Source: Margaritifera margaritifera (Eukaryota > Mollusca > Bivalvia > Unionida > Margaritiferidae). From it: a DNA stretch of 64,000 nt. The stretch covers positions 744,001 to 808,000 of the forward strand of contig JAQPZY010001684.1 in NCBI GenBank assembly GCA_029931535.1, read 5' to 3'. A model generated the notes under the pieces. That model was not told the DNA's origin. It worked only from the letters and a program-made list of their open reading frames with translations, and did not search any database. The translations under genes and the position numbers were made by a program. This document shows, piece by piece, positions 1-12,251 of this stretch (positions are counted from its first letter, which is position 1; each line of letters starts with the position of its first letter).

Positions 1-1074
1 GCAGGGTTTCACTGTATGGTCCATTAAGAAAGGAAGATAAAGAATCAGTACCTTAGCTCAAAGCAAGCAATTGTAATTATTAATCTTTCTCATGCAAAAT
101 ACAAAAGCAAACAAATACATCATTGTTTGATGAACACAGTACCATTAGATTTAAAAAATTGTATGAATATACTTTTTTTAAAAAGTGATGTGGAGTTTGT
201 GAATGGCATATAAGCTATTATTAAAGGGATTAATATTGTGTGCATTAATTTAACATCAGTACATTGACTGTACTACATGTTATGTCAGTAGTATGGCTTG
301 AAATTAGAACATTTGTCTTTGTTCCACGGGATAACCATAGTAATATTTTTACTGATCCTTCCAAAATTTTGCTAATCTTGGTAAAAGTACCCTTGCACTT
401 TGTATTTCAATAGATACTCAGTGCAGAAAGTGTACAACATCACCCCTTTTTCTGGGTCATATTTAAATCATTCATATTCGTTTTCCCAGGATTTCTAGTA
501 CTTTTCATCACTCTTTATCTTAATAACTATCACACTTCTTGTCATCATCAAATTTCTGACGTTTGGAGGAAGCTGCATACCTTGCAAGAATTTCGACATC
601 TTTTCAATTGTCACCTCACAATGCAGTGAATGATAATTTTTATCATAAGCCTGATAACCTAGCATAATTTGTATCACCAGTATTGAAAGTAATGCATTGG
701 GCCAGGGTGCCAGGCTAGTTCAGTGTGTGCTGTTTTGACAATCAGCATCCTTATTTACTTGATGCATGGAATAACACATGGTCATTTCTGCCATGAGTAT
801 TCATTCTGCCTTGTCAAAGTGCAGCATCATGGCAGGTAGTCAGTTAACACAATAAACAGATCAATTAACCAAGAAAGAGAATGCCATCCCATGTTTTGCT
901 ATATGAATCCGACAGAAGATCACTTGTTAACTTATGATAATGACCAGTGGAAATTTTTACTGCTCCAATAGAGCTGGGTGTTTGGGGTTTTGGCAAATGT
1001 CCTGATCTCAAGAGTAGCAGGTTAATGTTAATTTCTAGTACTGCAGTATACAAGACAGTGATAATATAATTATT
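1..1074. other. no recognisable gene
   Basis: AT-rich sequence with only short chance reading frames. I see no splice-flanked coding segment, RNA gene or clear repeat here. If the plus-strand GLE1 copy has 5' exons in this window they would lie upstream of 7,490, but I could not identify any. Confidence 0.5.
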
Positions 1075-1370
1075 GGCTTATTCGTACACAAGATATTGTT
1101 TCAATCTATGCTTCAAAATATTGATATTGGATGAGTTATAGGTCTTATCTGGCAGTCGAATCCATTACATTGCAGCTGAATAAAAGAAAATTCTTTTGTA
1201 TAAGTCTGTTTTAGGTTGCATAACTTGTAGATCAACTTGGGCAGCATTTCCCAAGTGGCATGTTTTTGAGTCGCTTAAATAGCTGAAAGTTTCTTTCAGA
1301 TGTGTTGGTGTTTCTCCTTTTATACATTTATAAAAAAGTAAACTTATGATATTTGATTCTCTCATTAATT
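1075..1370 (-). mobile_element. non-LTR retrotransposon, 3' end of the polymerase ORF (fragment)
   Basis: Read on the minus strand, this gives a leucine-rich stretch ending in a run like RLPDKTYNSSNI then ILKHRLKQYL and a stop. That is the usual C-terminal tail of CR1/L2-like LINE polymerases (a 'W..LP..I......F+..LK..L' pattern). An upstream part reads YKCIKGETPTHL, matching the 'K...G..P.YL' block that normally precedes the tail. The frame is interrupted between the two blocks, so this is a dead 5'-truncated copy. It points opposite to the neighbouring LINE at 1,480. The clade assignment is from memory of the family pattern. Confidence 0.6.
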
Positions 1371-1479
1371 TTCATCCATCATAATTATTTAAAAGAGAAT
1401 AAGATGGAGATATATGGTCAGCCACAAGTACAAGCCTAACTGCTCATTTTTGCATACCTCACGCGATCTCCAGTTGTTT

Positions 1480-3330
1480 GAAAGGTAGAAATTTTAGAGT
1501 CTGAAAGCTATTCTCAAGAGATGGGCGTACCTCATGGCAGCATATTGTCAGTCACCCTATTCAACATCAAAATTAACATAGTGAAATGTCTGAATCTAGG
1601 AACTGACTGCTCATTATATGTTGAAGACTTTATGATCTGCTATAGACCTAAGAGTATGCATACTATTTAACGTCAACTACAGATAAGCTTAAACAGGGTT
1701 CAGAAATTGGCAGAAAAAAATGGGTTAATATTTACGAAATCTAAAACTATTTGTATGCACTTGTGCCAATTACATTGTACATGTATTGTTGATTACCCAA
1801 AGCTCTATCTCGATGGTTGTCTTATTCCGGTTGTGGAGGAGACCACATTTGTAGGGCTTTTTCTGCCATATAGTAACTTTTCTTCTGCATATTAGATACC
1901 TCGGGGACAAATATCAAAAAGCCCTGGATTTTATACAAGTTGTGGCAAATACAGATTGGGGAGCAGATCAAAAGGTTTTGGTCTGGTTATACAGGTCATT
2001 AGTAAGATCTAAACTTTGTTATGGCTCGATTGTGTATGAATCAGAATGTAAATCGTACCTCCAGATGCTTGATACAATCAGGGACTTAGACTTTGTCAGG
2101 ATGCATTTAGAACTTCCCCTTCAGAAAGCCTCTTTGTCCCGGCCAATGAATCATCACTTTATCTCAAAGGAATTAAATTGACTCATCAGTATATCACAAA
2201 ACTATATTCTAATCCATTAAATTCCACATATGATATCGTCTTTATGCCCAGATATCAAACCATATACACTCGGAAACCAAATTTCATTTAACCTTTTGGC
2301 GTATGAATCCATCCTCACCTAGAAGCAACAAAAATTATAGTTGCAAACATTGCAAAATGTTGTCTTCCTGAACCACAGTGGGTATCAAAACCTCCCAAAA
2401 TAATGTTTGACCTTTGCCAGTTCAAAAAGTCATCAGCAAATCCTTTTTCAGAGCAATATCAATGAAATCTGAGCCTCCTATAGTAGTCGGGCGTCCCTGT
2501 GTACATACTGTTCGAAAAATGGAGTCAAAGTTGGAGCTGCCATTGTATCGCCCCATGGCACCATCTCGAGCCGGTTACTGGAAAAAGGCTCAATTTTTAG
2601 CGCAGAAATTATGGCCATACTAAAAGATTTAAACTACATAAAAACCTCTCAATAAACAAATTTCATCATATTTTCAGACTCCTTTCTTCATTAAAAGCCT
2701 TGAAAAATCTGAAATCTGACAACCCGTTAATATCCCAGATATTTAAAAAAAAATCATGCCCTTGTACAATCTGGGAAACGTATTCTGTACTGATGGCTGC
2801 CTAGTCATTTTGGTATAAAGGGTAATGAAAGGGCATATGAAGCAGCCAAAGCTGCACTACAGTCGCCCGTTTCTGAATGGAAGATTCCATATACTGACTT
2901 TAAAAAATTGTATAAATTAGCATTGTCGTCATATTTGGCAAAATATGCTGAATGAAAACTCCACAAACAAACTTAAGAACATCAAACCCACTATTGGAGA
3001 GTGGTATCCTTCGTATAGAATAAATAGGAGAGATGAGGTGGTATTATGCCCATCGCGTATTGGACACACATACCTGACTCATGTATATCTCCTGCTGAAG
3101 GGCGAACCTCAGCTGGAATGGGTAGCATGTCCATGTCCATTGACAGTGGAACAGTGTGTCAATTTCCACCCTGTGAGACAAAAGTATTTTGACATGAACT
3201 GCATGAAGAAACTGTTTGAGGACATACCATCCAATATAATCGTAGACTTTATAAGGGAATATGGTTTATATGACAAATTTTAACTATGTTTTAAAGATTT
3301 TACATGTGTTAACCTTATCTATTATTTTAT
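1480..3330 (+). mobile_element. decayed non-LTR retrotransposon with reverse transcriptase and RNase H remnants
   Basis: Successive plus-strand fragments line up in the order of one Jockey/I-type LINE polymerase. First comes the RT palm block GVPHGSILSVTLFNIKIN near 1,525-1,580. The catalytic region near 1,611-1,630 reads LYVEDF where a functional enzyme has Y-x-DD. The thumb follows (KTICMHLCQL at about 1,745; TDWGADQKVLVWLYRSLVRS at about 1,950-2,010). RNase H remnants include HFGIKGNERAYEAAKAAL near 2,795-2,855. The C-terminal block 2,945-3,283 contains RIGHTYLTHVYLL and PCPLTVEQC before a natural stop. Frameshifts and stops separate the pieces, so it cannot encode an active enzyme. The tail is AT-rich to about 3,400. 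Confidence 0.8.
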
Positions 3331-3512
3331 ATACATTTTACAAAATTTTAGCATCTTTATGTTTTATATTTTAAGTTGTACTTGATGTTTACATGTATTT
3401 GGAAGGGTTTATCTTCTTACGTTTTTGCCATTCATTTTTACATTTTTCAGAATTTACCTTTAGTGGACAGCATATAGTCATTTTTGTGCTGAGGTTCCGT
3501 AAAACACTACCA

Positions 3513-3610
3513 CATACATACATACATACATACATACATACATACATACATACATACATACATACATACATACATACATACATACATACATACATACATA
3601 CACACATACA
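3513..3610 (+). repeat. (CATA)n microsatellite
   Basis: About 24 nearly perfect CATA units. Open frames on both strands are a by-product of the tetranucleotide repeat and not genes. Confidence 0.97.
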
Positions 3611-3881
3611 CAGAATTTGAGGGTGCAGTCTAGATTTTCTTTAGTGCTGTTTCCCCATACTATGCAACAAGTAGTAAATCGGGTAAAATATAACCATTAT
3701 AAAAAAGTTTTCTACATTCAGGATTTAATTTTGTCTTGTCACAGTTTATGAATATTTTATTATTTCTACACCATCTCTCAATCTTACCTAGGTTAAGTTG
3801 TAGTTCAGTTTGTATCTGAGAGAAAATTGTGACGTCATCTGTGTACATATCAGTATGTGAATGCTGAATGTTAAGTGGGAG

Positions 3882-3883
<2 letters not shown>

Positions 3884-3970
<87 letters not shown>
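3884..3970 (+). repeat. compound (TA)n(TG)n microsatellite
   Basis: A (TA)n run to about 3,938 changes directly into a (TG)n run to about 3,970. The reading frames across it are artefacts of the dinucleotides. Confidence 0.97.
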
Positions 3971-3971
<1 letters not shown>

Positions 3972-3972
<1 letters not shown>

Positions 3973-4060
3973 AGCGGAACCCCGCTATAACACGCTTCTT
4001 TATAGAACACATTCGGATACAGCACAATGGTTACGTGGCTCCCAAAAGTTTGGAATAATT
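3972..4060 (+). mobile_element. possible DNA-transposon or MITE terminus
   Basis: Directly after the microsatellite lies CAGCGGAACCCCGCTATAAC, which resembles the CCCCGTTATAAC-type terminal sequences of pogo-like elements and MITEs. A related string is at 36,548-36,600. The partner terminus was not found, so this may be a solo end. Confidence 0.3.
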
Positions 4061-5175
4061 TCACCTAATGTTTGAAGTACAACAAAGCTTTAGTGCTAAA
4101 ATAAAAAACAGTTTGATTTAATAATTTGGCAAGATGTATTGTATTCTTCAAGAAAAAAAGTATTCTAGCTTATTTTTGAAAAGACATTGGCTCCTTAACA
4201 AGCTGATAATTGTTAATCTGATTATTATTGAACCATCAACAATAAAACCATTAGGTCTTCTTTGCATTTGTCTTCAATGCATCCTGTGAACAATTATTGT
4301 TCAATGCAAAGTAAACAATAGCTAACAAATGTTTGCTCAGTCATTTGGCGTACTCAACCAAACACCAAACAATGTGGAGGTGGTAATAGTTTCTAACCTG
4401 AACTTATAAATCAATTAATTTACCCACCTATTTAAGAGAAACAATAGACCACCAATGCCTGCTCAGTCAACCGTCATACACACTTGTTGACAGAAGCTCC
4501 AATCACTCATATACACAACCGATTGTAATCGTAAAGTCTATATTATAAACAGAAGTGGCCTTGGTATTGAAACATTGTCAGATTTAGCATTTCCTATGTG
4601 CAGTCATTGCTTTCTGCTATCTTAATATTGTAAAAAAGTTTCAATGCATTTTTATCACATCTATTAATTTCAAGTTTTTGGCACAGGAGTTTATGATCTA
4701 CTACATAAAAAACCTTTTTAAGGGAAAAAAAAGACAAAACTGTTGACATTTCCATCATTTATTTCTTTTAACTATTATGTACAAGGGCGGTCTGACAGGA
4801 GCAGTTAGGTCTAATACCAGACAGGAAAGGATGTAATGTCACTGTTTTCTTATTTGTTTATTTTTAAATATTGATTTGGATGGTTTGTTAGGCAAGACAT
4901 ACTTTTAATTTTTAACATAATTTTCTGATATTATGAATTATATTTGATGTTATTTTACAGGATGAATTATGATACTGTTGAAGCATTTTCTGATTTTTTA
5001 TATTCACCTATTTTCAGATTTTTGAAGAGAATATCATAAATAAGGGGACTAAAAAATTGAACTAAAAACTATTCATTCCACTGATGGGCACCGTTTTTCA
5101 AATACATGTAGATACGGAATCATGCTTTTTCGGAGAGATAGTATGACTGTGACACTGTACTCATATACTGTCTAT
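4061..5175. other. no recognisable gene
   Basis: AT-rich sequence without a credible coding segment, RNA gene or well-formed repeat. Confidence 0.5.
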
Positions 5176-5179
5176 ACGC

Positions 5180-5370
5180 GAAAATAAGTCTAATCGAACT
5201 GTAAACTGCATAGACACAGATCTGCTATTACACAATGCACTGGCAGATCTGTGTTTGTGTGATTTGTTAAGCCTAATCAGTAGAACAAACAACATAGACC
5301 CAGATCTGCTGGTGCATTATGCGATGGCAGATCGGGGTCTGTGTTGCCTGCAGTTGGATTTGACTTATTT
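5180..5370. mobile_element. foldback (inverted-repeat) element, copy 1
   Basis: Two nested hairpins contain variants of CAGATCTGCTGGTGCATTATG followed by GATGGCAGATC and GGTCTGTG. The outer halves, ACTGCATAGACACAGATC and its complement-like partner, are separated by TAATCAGTAGAACAAACA. The same module recurs at 6,255-6,475, 31,915-32,105 and 39,139-39,280, and beside the GLE1 exon at 18,437 (plus its right-arm mirror). This is a non-coding, MITE-like foldback family with no transposase of its own. The open frame starting near 5,255 overlaps it and is probably fortuitous. Confidence 0.7.
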
Positions 5371-5542
5371 GTCAGTAGATCTGGTAAGCATTGGTCTTCA
5401 TAATTCTGTATACAGAGGGTGTGTGGAAGAAAAAACAAAAAAACAAAGCTCGTACATCATTCTTTTTTGCCAGTTAATAGAAAAAAGGAGAAATGAGAAA
5501 CTTGTTCAGAAAATGAGAAAGTTCTCAAGCATTTTAGACTGA

Positions 5543-6254
5543 ATTGAGCAGTTCTTTTATAAAGTTAATTTATGTAAGGAATATTGCCAAGTTAGTCAGA
5601 AATATTCTAATTAAGTACTTTAACATCAACACATGTAAATCAACTGACTCATTGGTACAAAGTATGTATATACCAGTAATTTTTGAAATGTGAAAACAAG
5701 CACATTTTTATTTCTACAAGCTCTCCAGTTTTAATGCTTTCCTCACTGTACAACTATTTCTATTTTTTCTTCAAAATGTTTACACTTTCAGCAGTTTCAA
5801 GCAATAAGGCTATGACAGTCATTGTAACTTGTCACTGAAGCAAATTCACTGCTACTTGGATATTTCCCCAATTAATTGTTTAAAAGTTTCTATACTGTAA
5901 ATACAAAATATTTCAAATGACATTCTTATCTATACAGCATCACTTATATGTTTTTTCCAAACTTATGATACTGTATCAGTAAGATGCATGATGGATGTCT
6001 CTTTCATTAATGTATATTCTTTTTGTAATATGACAATAAGCATTTTCAAATCACTTGTTGTTTAATATTTTTAAACCTTTTGTACCCTATCACAACCAAT
6101 TCATACAACTGATGTATGGTCCTATGTACTATGAATTCTTTTTATTTTCTTTATGGATATAAATATATGTGGTTTGGAGAGAAATGACATTCTTGATAAC
6201 ACATAATTTCATGGGTTTTAACAGGGGTTCTATTGTTTTCATTTAAACATAACT
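5543..6254. other. no recognisable gene
   Basis: AT-rich sequence between two foldback elements; nothing coding is visible. Confidence 0.45.
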
Positions 6255-6475
6255 GTTTGTTACCATATATACTCGCATATAAGACAGGTCCAAATGCAAA
6301 CAACATAGACCCTGATCTGCCGTCACATAATGCGCCGGCAGATAAGGGTCTATGTTGTTTGTTCTACTGATTAGTCCTAACAAACTGCATAGACCAAGAT
6401 CTGCCGGTGCATTATGCGATGGCAGATCTGGGTCTATGCAGTTTGCATCAGATTATACATGAGTATATGAGGTGG
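6255..6475. mobile_element. foldback element, copy 2 (best preserved)
   Basis: The left terminus reads ATATACTCGCATATAAG and the right terminus reads ATACATGAGTATATGAGG, roughly inverted copies of each other. Between them are two hairpins of the form ACATAGACCCTGATCTGCC...GGCAGAT...GGGTCTATGTTG. The left and right hairpins are themselves related. The double-hairpin layout with diverged terminal inverted repeats makes this the clearest copy of the family. Confidence 0.75.
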
Positions 6476-7489
6476 ATCTTTAAATTCATGGTTGGTGGAA
6501 ACCACAAAATCCACGGCAAATGGTACACTGCGTAAAATAGATAATTCACAGTATGTGGTCTAAAAGAGAAGATAAGTGATGCCGACATTAATAGACAATG
6601 TAGTAACTAAGTGCTCCAGCCTTTTCTTTTCACACCAGTTTAAGTACATGTGTGTATTTACATTCACAAGCTGATGTATGTCAGTTACCCAGTTTAGCGA
6701 TATCATGCCCACTTGGGCCCCTTGTTTGCATATATTTCCTAAACCCTGACTCTGCAGCATGAAACAAGTTTAATACAGGGTAGGGATACGTGAAGCCCTT
6801 TAAGCTGTGACATATACCTATGCCATATCAAACAAGTTGTTTTACCTGACTGGGACCAAAACAGTAATGTGATTTTGTATTAATTATGTACCCACCTTTT
6901 TTAATGTTTTCTTTATATTTTTAGCCAAACAGTTTGAATAAATTTCAGAGCAGATAGGTATCTATCAAAGTCCAGTTTAGTACATCTAAGAATATTGATG
7001 CATAAAATGTTGAAAATATCGAAATACTTCCAGAATTGGCATGAGATATGAATGTGTTGATTGTACATCCATAGTAAATGCCATATCATTTATGTATGAT
7101 GAAACGGATATATAATAAAATATGAAAATTGTCTAGTTGTTAGGGATTAATCATTTTCACAAATGAGTGTCTCAATGTGCATGCCTAACATTGCCAGGCA
7201 TGATTGGATAGCATCACCATACTTTCTTCTAGGAGTGCATCACCCCATATAAATATTCTGATGAAAGGTTTAATGGCTAGGTCTTAAGATCATAAAACTT
7301 CGAGCTTTGTGGCCAGACTTAAGAAAACTTTACATTTTAAAAGTAAATTTTGATTAGCTGAGAGTGGAAACTTAAGCTCAAAGCTTTCATGATTTCTGGG
7401 CCAGGTCACTGTGTTGTAACTATACCACTGTTAAGATTTTTGGCATAAATTACTAATTTGCTGGATGTTCATTTTTGTATCACTTTTAG
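6476..7489. other. intergenic or intron, nothing recognised
   Basis: AT-rich sequence before the first recognised exon of the plus-strand GLE1 copy. It may be intron if further 5' exons exist upstream. No exon was identified in it. Confidence 0.4.
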
Positions 7490-7638
7490 GAGTCCTGTCT
7501 GGCAAAGGAACAAGAGCTTGTGGAGCATGATAGGAATTTAACAGAAAATGCAGAGAAAAGACTGAAGGACATGGAACGCCTGACCCAGTTGAATATAGCT
7601 CGGCAAATACTTCGCATAGAGCAGCAAAATTTGTCTAA
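7490..7638 (+). CDS. GLE1: GLE1 left copy, coiled-coil exon
   Basis: Acceptor CACTTTTAG and donor GTAAGC bracket an open 149-nt exon. It encodes a charged heptad-rich helix (AEKRLKDMERLTQL, ARQILRIEQQNLS). It ends with two bases of a codon completed by the exon at 9,008. The composition matches the Gle1 coiled-coil region. The start phase is assigned as 0 because this is the open, coiled frame. Confidence 0.7.
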
Positions 7639-8467
7639 GTAAGCCCCAGTTACTCTGTATATGTACTGTTCACTTATGAGTTGATGGTGAGGTCAAAGGT
7701 CATGTGAAGAATCTGTGTTGTAGATATAGCTATAAATAGATTTCACAAGGCTGTCAATACCATAGCCATATCTAAGAAGGGGACATGTAGTCCTACCAAT
7801 GTATGTCATGTCAAATTCCATCTGTGTGAATTTAATTTCTGTTCAGTAATTTTGGAAAGAATGAAATCAAAATTTGGTATGAGAAGACCTAGATCAAGTT
7901 TGAATATCACCATTTTCTGACAACATTTACAAGAGTTATGGACCCTGTCTTTGACTTTTGATATTTGCCCTTCAGTTACATCATATTACGGGGCGGGAGG
8001 TGGCATCTGTGTCATCTGGACACATTTCTAGTTGTACATATATCATATTTTGTTCACCTATTTGCATACTAATATGACAGCAACTTAGAAACAACTTAGA
8101 TACGCAAGTCAAGTAGTTTTTTTGTTTTAGTATATGTGCCATGTAAAAAAACTATATAAACTACTGCATGCACACAATACTCATCTGCTCAACCATTGAA
8201 TCATGGTCAGATATTAAGTATGTATGTACTCATTTTGTCAGTCTTTGTGTCTATCTGTATCGATGAGAGTACATGCTGCATTATTTAGAACACCCAGGTA
8301 AGTCCCTTTTCAATATGTCCATGTATGTCCTGAATTCTGTCTGTCCAGCTGACTGTGTCAGGCAGTGCTTTAGCTGAAGGTTGAAATACTATTAGATCTA
8401 ATGTCCAAATGCAGACAGATCATAGCCACAGAGCTGCAGAATATATATTGGGAGAGGATGGCCTTAC

Positions 8468-8655
8468 AGAAGACTGAGTCTGGGCTACGATTGAATTCGT
8501 GTAGCCCAGGGACTCCCATTAGACTGACTCTGGGCTACCATTGAATTCATGTAGTCCAGGGACTTTGAGTCTAGGCTAACATTGAACTCATGTAGTCCAG
8601 GGACTTCCAGAAGACTGAGTCTAGGCTACCATTGATTTCATGTAGTCCAGAGAAC
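8468..8655 (+). repeat. minisatellite of about 55 bp, each unit with a small hairpin
   Basis: Four diverged units of the form GACTGAGTCTGGGCTACNATTGAATTCNTGTAGYCCAGGGACT lie in a pseudogene intron. In the first unit CTGGGCTAC and GTAGCCCAG form a perfect 9-bp stem around a 12-base loop. Later units keep pairing partly through G-U wobble. Confidence 0.8.
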
Positions 8656-9007
8656 TACTAGATCGTATCAGGATTTATGCTGTAGTTTTATTTCAAATCA
8701 TAGCTATAAAATATTTTACATCAGAGAATAATTATTGATTTAATGAATTTTAACAAAGGTGAAGTTCTTAATTCTAAAAATAATATATTATAGTTTCTTA
8801 CCTGAAGTCCAGAATTTTAGTTTGTTACTTAATTCTTTTCCAGGTAGACTACTATCCTACAATCAGATTTTGAAAGTTCATTATGTTGGGGCTTGTTAAT
8901 TTTGTTTATTACTTGCCATTTTGTTTTAAGTCACATGTTTCATATATAATGACAACCTAATATTTTACCTTTCATTAGATTGTTGTTGTTGTTGTTTTTT
9001 CACAGAG

Positions 9008-9062
9008 CTCAAGAAATAGACAGTATCGAGAATTAAAGGAACATCACATGAAAAGAAAGCAG
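9008..9062 (+). CDS. GLE1: GLE1 left copy, second coiled-coil exon
   Basis: A pyrimidine-rich tract and CACAGAG acceptor precede a 55-nt exon ending at a GTAAGA donor. With the two carried bases it reads N then SRNRQYRELKEHHMKRKQ and ends on a codon boundary, which fits the phase-0 start at 15,101. Using the AG two bases earlier would create a stop, so the second AG is chosen. Confidence 0.7.
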
Positions 9063-9387
9063 GTAAGATATCATAGTTTTCGTGAATGCATTTCTATGCC
9101 AAATATACAAGAAAACTGTGCCCCAGATAACTTTTTGACCTATTGGGAATTTAACTCATAAAACTAAAATGAACTGAGTGAAATCAGAATTTTACCAAAA
9201 ATAATTGGGTGTTTTTCACTTTTAAATGATTTTTAAAGTAAATACTAAAACAACTGATTACTCTTCTATATGTAAAGTTTCGACAGGTCTCAATATCAAT
9301 TAATTCAGCACCATAGGAACTGGATCCACCAGTATCTTTCAAAAATGTAACTGGAAACAATAACTTTCTTCGAACTGTTATTGTGAC

Positions 9388-9391
<4 letters not shown>

Positions 9392-9474
<83 letters not shown>
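9392..9474 (+). repeat. (TA)n microsatellite
   Basis: An uninterrupted TA run of about 80 bases. The overlapping minus-strand frame rich in Tyr-Ile is spurious. Confidence 0.97.
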
Positions 9475-9477
<3 letters not shown>

Positions 9478-9544
9478 GTCCACATCTAGTCTGCCACTTT
9501 ACTTGCAGGTAACCTTAACCATTGTTATGGGCCTATAGTCCTGC

Positions 9545-11600
9545 GTGAACCTTTCCTTTCTCCTCTTTTTGGTCAACCAGAGTCTGCATGCTGGAACAGG
9601 AGCAAAGTCCCTTAATGAAGGTCCCCACATGCTGATGTTTATTAAAATCTCAAATTTCTCCCTCTTCAGAGAAAATCTAACTTATTCTTCAGGTTGTTCT
9701 GGTAGCTAAAAGCGCTTTCACGCTCCACACTCGCAAGTATCAAACAGAGAGCCGCTTTTGCAAGTGTAGACACATTGTGGTAGAGTCCATTTCACTTACT
9801 CCAAGTTGGAGAATGACCCCATTATCATGGCACAGAATCCTGGCCATTCCGTGAACAGTACATTTCTGTCCAAAATTGGTACATTTATCATCTCTAATTC
9901 ACTGAGGCCTTCACATAAGCGACCTTGCACAAGTTTTACCTTCTTTTCTGTTCCATATAAATCAGCCAAAGACTCTATTGCCTGTTTACTGTCATCTTCT
10001 GAGAAGGAGCATGCTGTTATAGGTTCAAACACAAGAGCAATATTTTCAAGAACTTTGGTGTTTTCCACCCTGAACCTCTGCTTGATATTCTTTGAAATAT
10101 TTGTGATATATTCCAATTTCACCAACTCAAACTGTGACTGTACATTTTCACAATAATTTTTCAGTTCTTCACCACTGTAAGATGGACTGTTCTCTTTTAA
10201 TGCAGTGCTCTTTCTCATGTCATTTGCCTTCATATGCTCTAATCTTCTCAAAGTACTGTCTACTACTGACTGTATTTCACAGAAGAGCAATCCCTGCTTT
10301 TGAAGGTGGCAACTTTGGGTTGATAACTGTGTGAATGTCCAACATTAGGTCAATCAGTAGTGCCAATTTTTAATTCAAAAAGTACTTGTGTAGGACTTTT
10401 GCAGTGGCATTTTTGTCATTTGAGAACTGATCCATAACACATGTAAACAGCATCAACTGCCTTCTTCAGCCCAAGCCAGCAGATAGAATGAGGTTCTTTT
10501 ATTGCAAGTTCTGGTTGTTCTAAGACTTTTTGAATTTCCTTTAATGTTGTTGTCCGGTTTGCCGAGCTACAGATGAAGTGATATAATGAGCTAAACTTGT
10601 CTCTAAACTTAAGTAGGATTTCATTTTTATTTAATAGAATCTGTTAAAGCAAAAAGGCAGTGTGTTAGACTGGCAAAGGGGGCAAATTTACTTTGTATTT
10701 GTACACCTACGCCTGTTTTCTTTCTGAGTATGACACGTGCCCGATCAGTTGCCACAGAACACACATTTGGAAATGCTGATTCCCAATGTACTGAAGCAGT
10801 TATGAGTAGCAGCTACAATAGTGTAAGCGTCCTGTATGGAAATATTTGCTAAAAAAGTGGTCACAGGTTGTCCATCCTTGATATATCAACAGTGATATTG
10901 GCACTTTCATTAACATAAGAGAAAAAATTCTGATTTGTTAATGTCATCTACAGCTAATTTTTAAAAAAACTGATGAAATGCACTGCTGGATCTTGTTAAT
11001 AATTGTCCAACTTACATTTTTATACTTTACAACAACCTTGTTTAATTCCTGTAACTCATGTAAATCATTCACTTTTTCAGATGGCATTTCGTTTTTGGCA
11101 CAATAATCAACAGTTCTCAGCAAAAATATATCATGGTCACTGTCATGTGTATCTGATATTACAGTTTCATCACACTCAGTGTTTATGTTCTCATGCAAAA
11201 TCAATTTCTCTGCACTCGTATGATCCTTAATGTGTCATTCTACTCAGGACCTCTAAACATTTTTCATTTTGTATTTGGTAAAATGCATACATCTGGGCCA
11301 TTTCTCTATATCACTTAGATCAATTACTTTAAAACACAGAAATGATTGTCTCCACAAATCATATGTTTTTGACAAAACTTTGTTTCAGTTGTGTTTCTTG
11401 GATGATTTAATAGAGGCTGATTCAACAGATTTATCAATTATATCTGAAAGAATACTTCTCACTATTTATGTTGAGGATGAACTGTCATTTGGCAGGAAAA
11501 AGCTAAGAATTGTTGAATATTTTGATAGAATTTCGGGCTTTGCACATTTTCTCCCACGTTTTCCCAACATTTTCAGCATCTGCTGTCTGTCGGACATTAT
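9545..11600 (-). mobile_element. decayed hAT-family (ZNF862-like) transposase
   Basis: Reading right to left, a plausible start near 11,596 gives MSDRQQMLKMLGKRGRK. Further broken segments follow, including one at 10,944-11,204. A 164-codon open stretch at 9,796-10,290 contains IKQRFRVENTKVLENIALVF, which resembles the region before the dimerisation domain in ZNF862-like proteins. The hATC dimerisation block is present near 9,680-9,790 as ASVERESAFSYQNNLKNKL, close to the family signature A.VER.FS.QN. Its continuation (FEILINISMWGPSLRDF, then PACRLWLTKKRR) is in another frame. Stops and frameshifts make it non-functional. It sits in the pseudogene intron between the exons at 9,008 and 15,101. 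Confidence 0.8.
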
Positions 11601-11639
11601 CTGAATGCTTGATGTTATGCAATAAATGAGCAAGCAAGC

Positions 11640-12251
11640 GCCCTGTCAATTGCAACAATAAAAGTTAGCATGGTTAAGTGGTTTACCATACTTGTTTACC
11701 CACTATGAATGTGCTTTTTCAGTTTATTTTATAAATGATGTAAAGTGGCACCAGACAATAAAATTAATTGCAAGTTTAAATCAGCTATTTATTTACACAA
11801 AGATATGCACAGAAACCTCAATCTTTTGAGTGAAATAAAAACGCTTCAAATACTGGAAGAAAAAATTGGGTAGTTCAATATTTTAATTTTGTGAAATATG
11901 CAGATATGCTGCTTACCTGGGGCACTGGAAAATTTGGTACATGTATTCATAAATAAGGAAAGAAACTGTTCGATTATGAATATTTGTGAGGTAATAAAAA
12001 TCAAAAAACCTCTTTTTCTGATATATCATAAGGAACCTATTGCATAACTCAACTTATAATTGAAATAACGTAAATTCTTTTATTTTTGGTTGAGTTTTGT
12101 AGTTTTGCAAATAAAATGACCTTTTCATAGACACTACATTTTGTGAATGTGATTCTGATGGGAAAGCCAAGCCTCTCATTCTTTCAATTTATGTTTGGGT
12201 TTTTATTGTTGTTTTTTTGTAAGAAACCATGAAATCCATACAAATGATATA
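11640..12251. other. no recognisable gene
   Basis: AT-rich sequence between the hAT remnant and the satellite; nothing coding was recognised. The corresponding right-arm sequence, if any, lies outside the window. Confidence 0.45.

Noticed and set aside
3389..3620. Open frames on both strands across the CATA repeat
   Set aside because: Pure tetranucleotide repeat translation with no protein features.
3660..4075. Several frames across the TA/TG microsatellite
   Set aside because: Low-complexity repeats keep frames open by chance.
5255..5542. 95-codon frame with a charged C-terminal helix, considered as an upstream GLE1 exon
   Set aside because: It overlaps a foldback element. The helical part follows a possible CAG but has no clear donor, and no convincing match to the Gle1 N-terminal region.
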